Shown in pieces: positions 7,333 to 13,336 of a stretch of 16,098 nt of DNA. The stretch lies in contig CAMPKU010000085.1 in assembly GCA_946887385.1 (NCBI GenBank), forward strand, positions 1 through 16,098, in the 5' to 3' direction. Each line of letters begins with the position of its first letter. The first letter of the stretch is position 1. Below the pieces are notes generated by a model. It was not told the DNA's origin. It did no database searches and was given only the letters and a program-made list of their open reading frames with translations. This DNA is from an uncultured Gammaproteobacteria bacterium. GTDB taxonomy: Bacteria > Pseudomonadota > Gammaproteobacteria > Rariloculales > Rariloculaceae. The position numbers and the translations under genes are program-made.

Positions 7333-7663
7333 CGTAGAGCGCACGCTTCGCCGCACGCGGCAAGCGTTTGATCTGAAGCTCGCGCCGCAGCGCTGCGCCG
7401 CGATCCGCGGCTGATTCCGAATAGACGAGCTTGACGGGCAAGCGCTGCCGCGTGTATTTGGCGCCGGCGCCTTCGTTGTGGGCGGCGATGCGCGCGCGGA
7501 GGTCTTTCGCCACGCCCGTGTATAGCGTGCGGTCGGCGCAGCGAACGATGTAGACGTGCCAGCTGACGCGGGCGCTCCGGCGGTCGGCTCCTAGAGGCCG
7601 AGCGCGTACAACAGCGTGTCGTTGTACATGATGAAGCGGCCCATGACGATGACCATGATCCAC
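7316..7663 (-). CDS. GIY-YIG nuclease superfamily protein (UPF0213-like)
   Basis: The C-terminal 83 residues form a complete small GIY-YIG domain: HVYIVRC and [18 protein letters not shown] (the two half-motifs and catalytic-site Arg), [19 protein letters not shown], then [15 protein letters not shown] with the conserved Glu. Stand-alone members are small predicted nucleases of unclear role. The start is a puzzle. The only canonical in-frame start is a GTG at 7663, giving 115 residues with an odd 32-residue leader inside the upstream membrane gene (73-base overlap). Homologues normally begin MSW-, and here VSWHVY begins with GTC at 7567-7565, seven bases after a GGAG. The real start may be a non-standard GTC, or GTG misread or mutated. 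The gene is last in the minus-strand operon and overlaps the DUF6152 gene tail to tail. Confidence 0.75.
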   Translation of the reverse strand: MDHGHRHGPLHHVQRHAVVRARPLGADRRSARVSWHVYIVRCADRTLYTGVAKDLRARIAAHNEGAGAKYTRQRLPVKLVYSESAADRGAALRRELQIKRLPRAAKRALYASSRK

Positions 7664-8109
7664 GCCCCCAACGAGACGGCCGCAACGGCTTTCGCGCCGC
7701 CTGAAGCGTTACCATCCGCCGGTACGCCTTCCAGCGATTTGTGGATGCCGGTAGCGTAGAAGACGAGCAGGTTGATGCCCGCGATCAGCACGATCAGCAT
7801 CTTGAGCTGCAGCGACAGGTTGCTCAGATACTCCATCGGTCCGCCGACGGGATTGCCGGCGATGAAAATGAAGCCCGTGAACATATTCACGAAGAATGCG
7901 ATTACGCCGAGCGGGATGAACTTCTCGAGCAGTTTGATGGGGATGCCTTTCGCGACCCCGAGCACGCGCAAGTCGACCACGCCGACGGTGCCGAGCAGCA
8001 CGCACATGCCGACGAAGTGCAGCGTTTCGCCAAGCGGCCAAACCCAGTCGTAGGTGGCAACGAAATCGCCGATACCCAAGCTAATCAAGAAATCAGAAAA
8101 AGCTTCCAT
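7591..8109 (-). CDS. DUF6644-like integral membrane protein, type B (copy 2)
   Basis: A 172-residue, roughly four-helix inner-membrane protein. It carries the type B signature: [15 protein letters not shown] (20-34, His31) followed by [20 protein letters not shown]. Later come [25 protein letters not shown] (Lys entering helix 3) and GRFIMYND near the end. All of these positions correspond to the copy at 2627-3115, which has the same order of helices and the same short soluble tail, although the overall sequences have diverged. It lies 13 bases downstream of the type A gene and is cotranscribed with it and the MFS gene. ATG at 8109 is preceded by an AAGAG-type ribosome-binding site. Function unknown; a partner role with type A is inferred from the repeated pairing. 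Confidence 0.82.
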   Translation of the reverse strand: MEAFSDFLISLGIGDFVATYDWVWPLGETLHFVGMCVLLGTVGVVDLRVLGVAKGIPIKLLEKFIPLGVIAFFVNMFTGFIFIAGNPVGGPMEYLSNLSLQLKMLIVLIAGINLLVFYATGIHKSLEGVPADGNASGGAKAVAAVSLGAWIMVIVMGRFIMYNDTLLYALGL

Positions 8110-8122
8110 TGCTCTTCACCGT

Positions 8123-8620
8123 TCAGAAGCCAAGCCATGCCTCGACGAAGTTCGGGTAGGCCGTAAACCGTCCCGCAACCATCGCCAAGCCCCATAGAAC
8201 CAGCGCGCCGATCGCGACGCTGCGCGAGCGCTGCGGCAGCTCGCCCGCGGCGGCGACGTTTGGCCGATCGAAAACCCACATACGCGTGAGCTCGAGATTG
8301 ATCATTGCGAGCGCGATGAACCCGAGCTTAGCCAGGAACAACCAGTTGCCGAGGTCGGTGGTGAGATTGGCGGCGAGCAGCGACCCGCCGGAGAACGCGT
8401 TGATCGCGAACCCAAGGTACATCCAGGGAAACAGTTTGCGCAGCGGAGCAAGCGGAATTTCCTTCACGAACCCGAGCAACCGCAAAGCGATGAGCGTGTT
8501 GATGCCGACGATGATCGCAAGGCCGATGGCGTGCAGCGACAGGATGGTGGTGTACGCGAAGATGGACGGAGATTCGCGCACCCAGGTGGCATACGCGCTA
8601 TTTTCGATAGCTTCGATCAT
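8123..8620 (-). CDS. DUF6644-like integral membrane protein, type A (copy 2)
   Basis: A 165-residue membrane protein matching the type A protein at 2124-2630. Shared positions are SPSIFAYTTILSLHAIGLA (17-35, with His30), KEIPLAPLRKLF before helix 2, YLGFAINAFSGGSLLAAN (helix 2), WLFLAKLGFIALAMI (Lys entering helix 3) and AMVAGRFTAYPN at the end. Four helices are predicted with a short charged loop containing PQRSRS before the last one. It begins 21 bases after the MFS stop, with GAGG upstream of the ATG, and the type B gene follows after 13 bases. The placement right behind a transporter gene suggests a link to the transported compound or to membrane energetics, but no catalytic domain is visible. 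Confidence 0.8.
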   Translation of the reverse strand: MIEAIENSAYATWVRESPSIFAYTTILSLHAIGLAIIVGINTLIALRLLGFVKEIPLAPLRKLFPWMYLGFAINAFSGGSLLAANLTTDLGNWLFLAKLGFIALAMINLELTRMWVFDRPNVAAAGELPQRSRSVAIGALVLWGLAMVAGRFTAYPNFVEAWLGF

Positions 8621-8641
8621 TAGAGCCTCGTTCTTGAGAAA

Positions 8642-10072
8642 TCAGCGGCCGTGCGCAACCGCGCCGTCGAGGCCCGCCGCCTCGGCGCGTTTCTCCGCCG
8701 ACTCGGTCTCCGGGGTCTCCGGCTTGATGACGAGCATCGTGAGCACGCCTGCCGCCAGGAGCGACCCGAGGGCCATGATCATCGACACCGTAGGCCTGCC
8801 GAGATCCGCTGCGAACAGCACACCTGCCAGGTTCGGCGCGAGCACCGAGCCGCCGCGGCCGACGCCGACGGCGAAGCCCGTGCCGAATGCGCGCACGTGC
8901 GTGGGGAACGCCTTCGCGAACAATGCGTACATGCCCGTGATGGCGCCGTTCGTGAAGAAGCCGGACGCCATGCAGATCAGGATCAGCGCGGTCAAGTCGC
9001 TGGGACTGCGGCCGAAGAGCGTGACCATCACCGTGGACACGAGCATGACCCCAATCGTGATGAACTTGACGTTGTAACGCATCGCCAGCAGCCCGACCAC
9101 GGTGCCGCCCGTGGCGCCGCCGACGTTCAGCCAGCTCAACACCTGCCCGGCCGAGCTCGGCGCGAAGCCCATGTCGACGACGAGCGTGGGTACCCACTTC
9201 ACGATGAAATAGAACGTAGTGATGTGGAAGAAATACGCAATCGTGACGATGACCGTGATCGGCAGAAGACTGCCGCGGAAAATGTCTTCGACCGAGCGCT
9301 TGCGCATGGCCGCCGACACCGCCGGCAACGCCGTGATCGGCGCGTGACCGATCTTACGGAGCGTTTTGTTGATCCTTTCGAGCGCGTTCTTCGGCTGCTT
9401 GCGCGCGAGCCAGTGCGCGGACTCCGGCATGAAGAAGTACACCAGCGGAATCATGGCGAGCGTAACGCTGGCGCCGAACAGGAACACGGAGCGCCAGTTG
9501 GCCAGCTCGAGGCCGGCCGAAGTGATGAAGCCGCCGGCGGCTGCGCCTACGGGATAACCGATCGACATGATGGCGATGCTCACGTCGCGCCGCCGGGCGT
9601 TCGAAAACTCTGCCGCCACGGCGTTGATCGCGGCCAGCATGCCGCCGATGCCGAGGCCCGTGACGATCCGCCAGATCGCGAGATCCGCGAGACGCGCATC
9701 GACGTCGCCGCCGAACAGCGCGAACACGGGCACCACGACGCCGCCGAGCACGCCGCCCGAGGTGGTGGCCATGTACATGCCGGTGGCCATCACGACGAGG
9801 CAGCCGAGCACCGTCGGCCGCCGGCCGATCTTATCCGCCACGCCGCCTAGAAAGATGGAGCCCAAGGCCATGCCGATGAGCTCGGCCGACAGCACGAAGC
9901 CCAACGCCGCCGGCTCGAGGCCCCACTCGGCTCTGATGCCGGGCGATGCAAAGCTGATCGACAGCACGTCGAACCCGTCGAGGGCATTGAGGCAGACGGT
10001 GATCGCAACGATCACGATCTGCATCACGGTCATCGGCGATTTTAATAACGCGTCTCGCGGATCGCTGTACAC
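8642..10072 (-). CDS. MFS transporter, aromatic acid:H+ symporter (AAHS)-like
   Basis: A 476-residue twelve-helix inner-membrane transporter. Helix 1 contains LDGFD (31-35), matching the DGFD/DGYD motif needed for transport in PcaK and BenK, and the loop after helix 2 has GGVADKIGRRP (76-86), the MFS signature. A central loop (about 230-265, KQPKNALERINKTLRKIG) separates the two six-helix halves, and VGVGRGGSVLAPNLAG lies near helix 11. Length is usual for the AAHS group, which imports compounds such as 4-hydroxybenzoate or protocatechuate with protons. The exact substrate cannot be read here, and general sugar/metabolite MFS is the alternative. It starts with GTG, eight bases after AGGGGGA (10081-10087), and is first in the operon with the A/B membrane pair and GIY-YIG. 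Confidence 0.85.
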   Translation of the reverse strand: MYSDPRDALLKSPMTVMQIVIVAITVCLNALDGFDVLSISFASPGIRAEWGLEPAALGFVLSAELIGMALGSIFLGGVADKIGRRPTVLGCLVVMATGMYMATTSGGVLGGVVVPVFALFGGDVDARLADLAIWRIVTGLGIGGMLAAINAVAAEFSNARRRDVSIAIMSIGYPVGAAAGGFITSAGLELANWRSVFLFGASVTLAMIPLVYFFMPESAHWLARKQPKNALERINKTLRKIGHAPITALPAVSAAMRKRSVEDIFRGSLLPITVIVTIAYFFHITTFYFIVKWVPTLVVDMGFAPSSAGQVLSWLNVGGATGGTVVGLLAMRYNVKFITIGVMLVSTVMVTLFGRSPSDLTALILICMASGFFTNGAITGMYALFAKAFPTHVRAFGTGFAVGVGRGGSVLAPNLAGVLFAADLGRPTVSMIMALGSLLAAGVLTMLVIKPETPETESAEKRAEAAGLDGAVAHGR

Positions 10073-10080
10073 GATATCGT

Positions 10081-10087
10081 TCCCCCT
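10081..10087 (-). promoter_or_regulatory. Ribosome-binding site for the GTG-started MFS gene
   Basis: On the minus strand AGGGGGA lies eight bases before GTG 10072-10070, supporting that start over Met codons 14 and 17 residues in. Confidence 0.6.
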
Positions 10088-10115
10088 GAACCGTCTTCCG
10101 GCGGCCTACGCGGCG

Positions 10116-10124
10116 AGGGTAGCA
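10116..10124 (-). promoter_or_regulatory. Possible extended -10 of the MFS operon
   Basis: On the minus strand TGCTACCCT fits TGnTAnnnT, with about 43 bases to the GTG start. No clear -35 is visible. It belongs to the set of GCTAnnnT elements found before several genes here. Confidence 0.3.
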
Positions 10125-10172
10125 CTTTCTGAACGAATGCGCCCATGGCCACGATTCTTAAGGTAAGTCGAG

Positions 10173-10201
10173 TTGGCTTTAAGACGGGTACCGAATACGG
10201 T
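10173..10201 (+). promoter_or_regulatory. Candidate promoter of the 10242-12452 operon
   Basis: TTGGCT (10173-10178) and TACGGT (10196-10201) are 17 bases apart. The -10 hexamer forms half of the inverted repeat at 10189-10202. An alternative pair is TTTAAG (10178-10183) with TATTTT (10201-10206), also 17 bases apart. Confidence 0.35.
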
Positions 10202-10202
10202 A
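10189..10202. promoter_or_regulatory. Inverted repeat, possible operator
   Basis: TACCGAATACGGTA is a 5+4+5 dyad overlapping the likely -10. A second dyad, CGGCC-8-GGCCG, follows at 10209-10226. They sit in the region between two divergent operons, where a regulator of both would be expected to bind. Confidence 0.4.
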
Positions 10203-10241
10203 TTTTCTCGGCCACATTTTAGGCCGCGGTGAACAAACTCG

Positions 10242-11156
10242 ATGACGATCCGTGCCGAGACAACTTTGTTGGCGATCGGGTTCGCTACCCTCGCGATGCC
10301 GGCGAGCGCGCAGTGGCCGTCGTACCCAACGCCGAACGTGCCGCGCAACGCAGACGGCACGCCGAACCTAACGGCACCCGCGCCCCGCGCCGCGGACGGC
10401 AAACCGGATTTGAGCGGCGTGTGGGAGATCTATCTCAACTCGATCGCAGCGGCGCCGCCGCCGGGCCAGGCGAGCCCATCGCGCTCGCTACAAGACTCCG
10501 CCGATAGCGGCGACGACAATCAGCTCGGTCTTTCGGCCGGCGCTCCGCCGCCCGACCCGGCTGCTCCGCCCCGTGCCACCTTCTTCGACATCGGCGCGAA
10601 CATCGAAGGCGGGCCGCCGTTTCAAGATTGGGCGCGCGAGCTGCGCGCGCAGCGCGTGGCCGACAACCAGAAGGACAACCCCGACGCGCTGTGCCTGCCG
10701 ATGGGCTTCATGCAGCTCCATGGCCATCCGCAGCCGCGCAAGATCGTACAAACACCCGAGCTCATCGTGATCATGTACGAAGGCAATCAGGGCCTTCGGC
10801 AAATTTTCATGGACGGCCGCGAGCTGCCCACGGTCGACGAAAACTTGCAGCCGTGGTGGTACGGCTATTCGGTCGGCCGCTGGGAGGGTGACACGCTGGT
10901 CGTTGAATCCGTCGGCTTCGTCGACAACGGCTGGCTCGACGTGTTCGGCAGCCCGCTCACCACGCAGGGCAAGCTCATCGAGCGCTGGCGCCGGCCCGAC
11001 TACGGTCATCTTGAAATCGACGTCACGGTCGACGATCCGAAGGCGTACACGAAGCCGTTCACTGTCCGCGTGAGCCACCAGGTCCTGCTCGACGAAGAGC
11101 TCATCGAGTTCATCTGCAACGAGAACGAAAAGTCCTCGCAGCACTACGATCCATGA
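10242..11156 (+). CDS. Exported 'DFSGLW/WEGDTLVVE' family protein (copy 2)
   Basis: A 304-residue exported protein with signal peptide MTIRAETTLLAIGFATLAMP-ASA. The family marks are PDLSGVW (55-61), NPDALCLPMGFMQLH (146-160, Cys151), PRKIVQTPELIVIMYEGNQG (165-184), RQIFMDGRELP, WWYGYSVGRWEGDTLVVESVGF (205-226), DVTVDDPKAYTKPFT and ELIEFICNENE (286-296, Cys292). The two Cys are the only ones in the protein. A Pro/Ala/Ser-rich stretch (about 70-112) is an extra linker compared with the copy at 11583. The last 174 residues align without gaps to that copy at about three quarters identity. I know no function for the family. Its stop overlaps an ATG of the DUF6152 frame, but that gene more likely starts at 11174. 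First gene of the divergent operon. Confidence 0.78.
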   Translation: MTIRAETTLLAIGFATLAMPASAQWPSYPTPNVPRNADGTPNLTAPAPRAADGKPDLSGVWEIYLNSIAAAPPPGQASPSRSLQDSADSGDDNQLGLSAGAPPPDPAAPPRATFFDIGANIEGGPPFQDWARELRAQRVADNQKDNPDALCLPMGFMQLHGHPQPRKIVQTPELIVIMYEGNQGLRQIFMDGRELPTVDENLQPWWYGYSVGRWEGDTLVVESVGFVDNGWLDVFGSPLTTQGKLIERWRRPDYGHLEIDVTVDDPKAYTKPFTVRVSHQVLLDEELIEFICNENEKSSQHYDP

Positions 11157-11160
11157 TTCC

Positions 11161-11166
11161 AAGGAG
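11161..11166 (+). promoter_or_regulatory. Ribosome-binding site fixing the DUF6152 start
   Basis: AAGGAG seven bases before ATG 11174. It rules in favour of this start rather than the in-frame ATG at 11153 that overlaps the preceding stop. Confidence 0.75.
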
Positions 11167-11173
11167 CATCACG

Positions 11174-11578
11174 ATGAAACGCGCTTCAACTTTGATGATC
11201 GCCGCTGCGGGCGCCTTATCCTTCACCGTTTCGGCATCGGCGCATCACTCGTTCGCGGCGGAGTTCGACCGCGACATGCCGGTCACGGTGACGGGCACGG
11301 TCACGAAGGTGGAATGGATGAACCCGCACGCGCGCTTTTACATCGACGCAAAAGAAGACGGCGGCGAGACCGTGAACTGGGACTTCGAGCTTGCGAGCCC
11401 CAATGGCCTCATGCGCCGCGGTTGGAATCGCAACTCGATGAAGATTGGCGACATGGTGACGGTGACGGGCCATCGCGCCAAGAACAATCCGCACGTCGGT
11501 AACGCGAGCACGGTGACGCTCGCCGACGGCAAGCGGCTATTCGCGGGCTCCTCGATCGAAAACGAGCCGGCCCAATAA
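11174..11578 (+). CDS. DUF6152 family exported protein (copy 2)
   Basis: A 134-residue exported protein, more typical of DUF6152 than the copy at 6955. The signal peptide ends SASA and the mature chain begins HHSFAAEFD (His24-His25). It continues with VTGTVTKVEWMNPHARFYI (39-57), WDFELASPNGLMRRGW, the strand GDMVTVTGHRAKNNPH and LADGKRLF. The conserved order, AHHSF, G-V-x-x-x-x-W-x-NPHA, ExxxPxxLxRxGW, GDxVxVxG, matches the family from end to end. Start at 11174 is supported by an AAGGAG site. It lies between two 'DFSGLW' genes, 17 bases after the first and four before the second, so all three are certainly one transcription unit. Function is unknown to me; a periplasmic partner of those proteins is the natural reading. 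Confidence 0.87.
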   Translation: MKRASTLMIAAAGALSFTVSASAHHSFAAEFDRDMPVTVTGTVTKVEWMNPHARFYIDAKEDGGETVNWDFELASPNGLMRRGWNRNSMKIGDMVTVTGHRAKNNPHVGNASTVTLADGKRLFAGSSIENEPAQ

Positions 11579-11582
11579 GGCC

Positions 11583-12452
11583 GTGCGCTATTCGACGGCA
11601 GCCCACGCTGCACTGCGAATCGTTTGCGCGCCGCGCGCGCTCGTAGTTGCCGCGGCATTGGTCGCGGTGCTGCCCGCGACGGCGCAATGGCCGCTCCACG
11701 AGGCGAAGCGTGCGCCACGCAATGCCGACGGCGAGGTCAATCTCGAGGCTCCGGCACCGCGCACGGCCGACGGCCGTCCGGACTTCTCGGGCCTGTGGGA
11801 GCGGGTCGGCCCCGGCGGCGCGAATCCCAACTTCGACGCGCTGCAATCGGCGGACGGCGGCCCGCCCGCAGCCACGTTCTGGAATGCGGGTGCCGGCATC
11901 CGCGGCGGCCTGCCCTTCACACCGCTCGCGGGGCTGCTGCGCGACGAGCGGATGGCGGACAACCAGAAAAACAATCCCGATGCGCTGTGCCTACCGATGG
12001 GCCTCATGCAGCTGCATCTGCACCCTCAGCCTCGCAAGATCGTGCAGACGCCGAATCTGATCGTCATGATGTACGAAGGCAACGAGGGCCTGCGACAGAT
12101 CTTCTTGGACGGCCGCCCGCTGCCCAAGGTCGATGAGAACCTTCAGCCGTGGTGGTACGGCTATTCGGTGGGACGCTGGGAGGGCGATGAGCTCGTCGTC
12201 GAAACCGTCGGCTTCCGTGACGACGTGTGGCTCGACGTTCAAGGCAGCCCGCTCACCAGTGCAGGCAAGATGACGGAGCGCTTTCGCCGGCCGAATTTCG
12301 GTACGTTGCAGATCGATGTAACCATTGAAGATCCAATGGCTTACAAGCAACCGTTCACGGTTCGCGTGAACCAGAGGCTATTCCCCGACGCGGAGCTCAT
12401 CGAGTTCATTTGCCTCGAAAACGAGAAGTCCGTCCGCTTCTACGATCCCTAA
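11583..12452 (+). CDS. Exported 'DFSGLW/WEGDELVVE' family protein (copy 3)
   Basis: A 289-residue exported protein starting at GTG, four bases after the DUF6152 stop. The signal peptide has an unusually long N-region and a core ALVVAAALVAVLPATA. The mature part follows the copy at 10242 closely: PDFSGLW (66-72), NPDALCLPMGLMQLH (131-145, Cys136), PRKIVQTPNLIVMMYEGNEG, RQIFLDGRPLP, WWYGYSVGRWEGDELVVETVGF (190-211) and ELIEFICLENE (271-281, Cys277). From residue 116 on, by my count 129 of 174 positions are identical to that copy, which points to a tandem duplication around the DUF6152 gene. It lacks the long Pro/Ala linker of its sister. The Shine-Dalgarno sequence is poor, so it may rely on translational coupling. 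Function unknown. Confidence 0.78.
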   Translation: MRYSTAAHAALRIVCAPRALVVAAALVAVLPATAQWPLHEAKRAPRNADGEVNLEAPAPRTADGRPDFSGLWERVGPGGANPNFDALQSADGGPPAATFWNAGAGIRGGLPFTPLAGLLRDERMADNQKNNPDALCLPMGLMQLHLHPQPRKIVQTPNLIVMMYEGNEGLRQIFLDGRPLPKVDENLQPWWYGYSVGRWEGDELVVETVGFRDDVWLDVQGSPLTSAGKMTERFRRPNFGTLQIDVTIEDPMAYKQPFTVRVNQRLFPDAELIEFICLENEKSVRFYDP

Positions 12453-12488
12453 CGGGAATTCGACGGGTCGTGGTCGGCGTTTCGCGCG

Positions 12489-12494
12489 TATCAT
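12489..12494 (+). promoter_or_regulatory. Possible -10 element before the ankyrin gene
   Basis: TATCAT matches the -10 consensus at five of six positions, 44 bases before the ATG at 12539, with no clear -35. A six-base stem (CGCAGA 12502-12507, TCTGCG 12513-12518, five-base loop) would lie in the leader. Confidence 0.3.
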
Positions 12495-12538
12495 TAGCCG
12501 ACGCAGAGCCTGTCTGCGGCAGCCAAAACGGGGAGCGA

Positions 12539-13336
12539 ATGCGGTTTAGGCGAGCGTGCTTGAATACCGGCTGGGCCGTGCTCGCACTCGTCGCGCTGGC
12601 CGCTTGCAGCCGCGAGCAAGCGCCCCCGGTTGCGCTCGACCGCTACCAGCCCGCCACGCTCGCCGAGGCAGTGCTGGTCGGCAACCGCACGGCCGTCGAA
12701 AATTTTCTAGCCCTTGGCGTCGATCCCAACGAGCCCGAGTACGACGGTACGACGCCGCTCATGCGCGCCGTGCATGCGGAGAGGCACGAGATCGCGAAGC
12801 TGTTGATCGACGCCGGCGCTGACGTGCGGAGAGCGAACTCCTACGGCGTCACCGCGCTCTATCTCGCGGCACGCGCCGGCGATGCCTTCGCCACCCGAAT
12901 GCTGCTCACGGCCGGCGCCGACGCGAACGCGGCGCTGCCGGCCGGAGAAGCCGTACTGTTGACGGCCGTGAGGGCCGGCGATGCCGACGTCGTCCGCGCA
13001 TTGCTCACCGGCGGCGTCGAAGGCGTCTCGCTGGCCGAGCTGGGTGAAGCGCGCGCCGCCGCGCGCATCGCCGAGTCGGCCGGTTACTCGGCGCCCTCGA
13101 ACCCCGCGCTTGCCATGAATTACGCCGACGTCAATGTGCGCGAACGGTGGTACGGCCGCACGGCATTGATGGTCGCGGCGGTCGAGGGTCACGCCGAGGT
13201 GGCGCAGCTGCTCGTCGAAGCCGGGGCCGACGTCAACATTCTCGACCTCGAAGGCTCGAGCGCCCTGTCGCTGGCGCGCAGCTACGGCAACCTCGACATC
13301 GCAGCGGACCTGGTAGAGGCCGGCGCAACCCGTTAG
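12539..13336 (+). CDS. Ankyrin-repeat lipoprotein
   Basis: A 265-residue lipoprotein with signal MRFRRACLNTGWAVLALVAL and lipobox ALAAC (Cys23). About six ankyrin repeats follow, at roughly 40-61, 69-98, 102-131, 135-164, 205-234 and 238-264; the clearest are GTTPLMRAVHAERHEIAKLL and GRTALMVAAVEGHAEVAQLL. A 40-residue segment (165-204) without the repeat pattern interrupts the array. Ankyrin repeats bind other proteins, so this is likely an envelope-anchored scaffold; the partner is unknown. An upstream start at 12410 in the same frame lies inside the previous gene and lacks the signal, so the ATG at 12539, with GGGGAG at 12530-12535, is preferred. Its stop codon overlaps the stop of the convergent TonB-dependent receptor by three bases or more. 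It may belong with the operon before it (86-base gap). Confidence 0.85.
   Translation: MRFRRACLNTGWAVLALVALAACSREQAPPVALDRYQPATLAEAVLVGNRTAVENFLALGVDPNEPEYDGTTPLMRAVHAERHEIAKLLIDAGADVRRANSYGVTALYLAARAGDAFATRMLLTAGADANAALPAGEAVLLTAVRAGDADVVRALLTGGVEGVSLAELGEARAAARIAESAGYSAPSNPALAMNYADVNVRERWYGRTALMVAAVEGHAEVAQLLVEAGADVNILDLEGSSALSLARSYGNLDIAADLVEAGATR

Noticed and set aside
7741..8166. Acidic plus-strand frame opposite the A/B membrane genes
   Set aside because: The hydrophobic membrane genes on the other strand produce such Asp/Glu/His-rich shadows; no start site or motif supports it.
8651..9850. 399-codon plus-strand frame opposite the MFS gene
   Set aside because: It lies antisense to a clear twelve-helix transporter and encodes a charged, motif-free chain.
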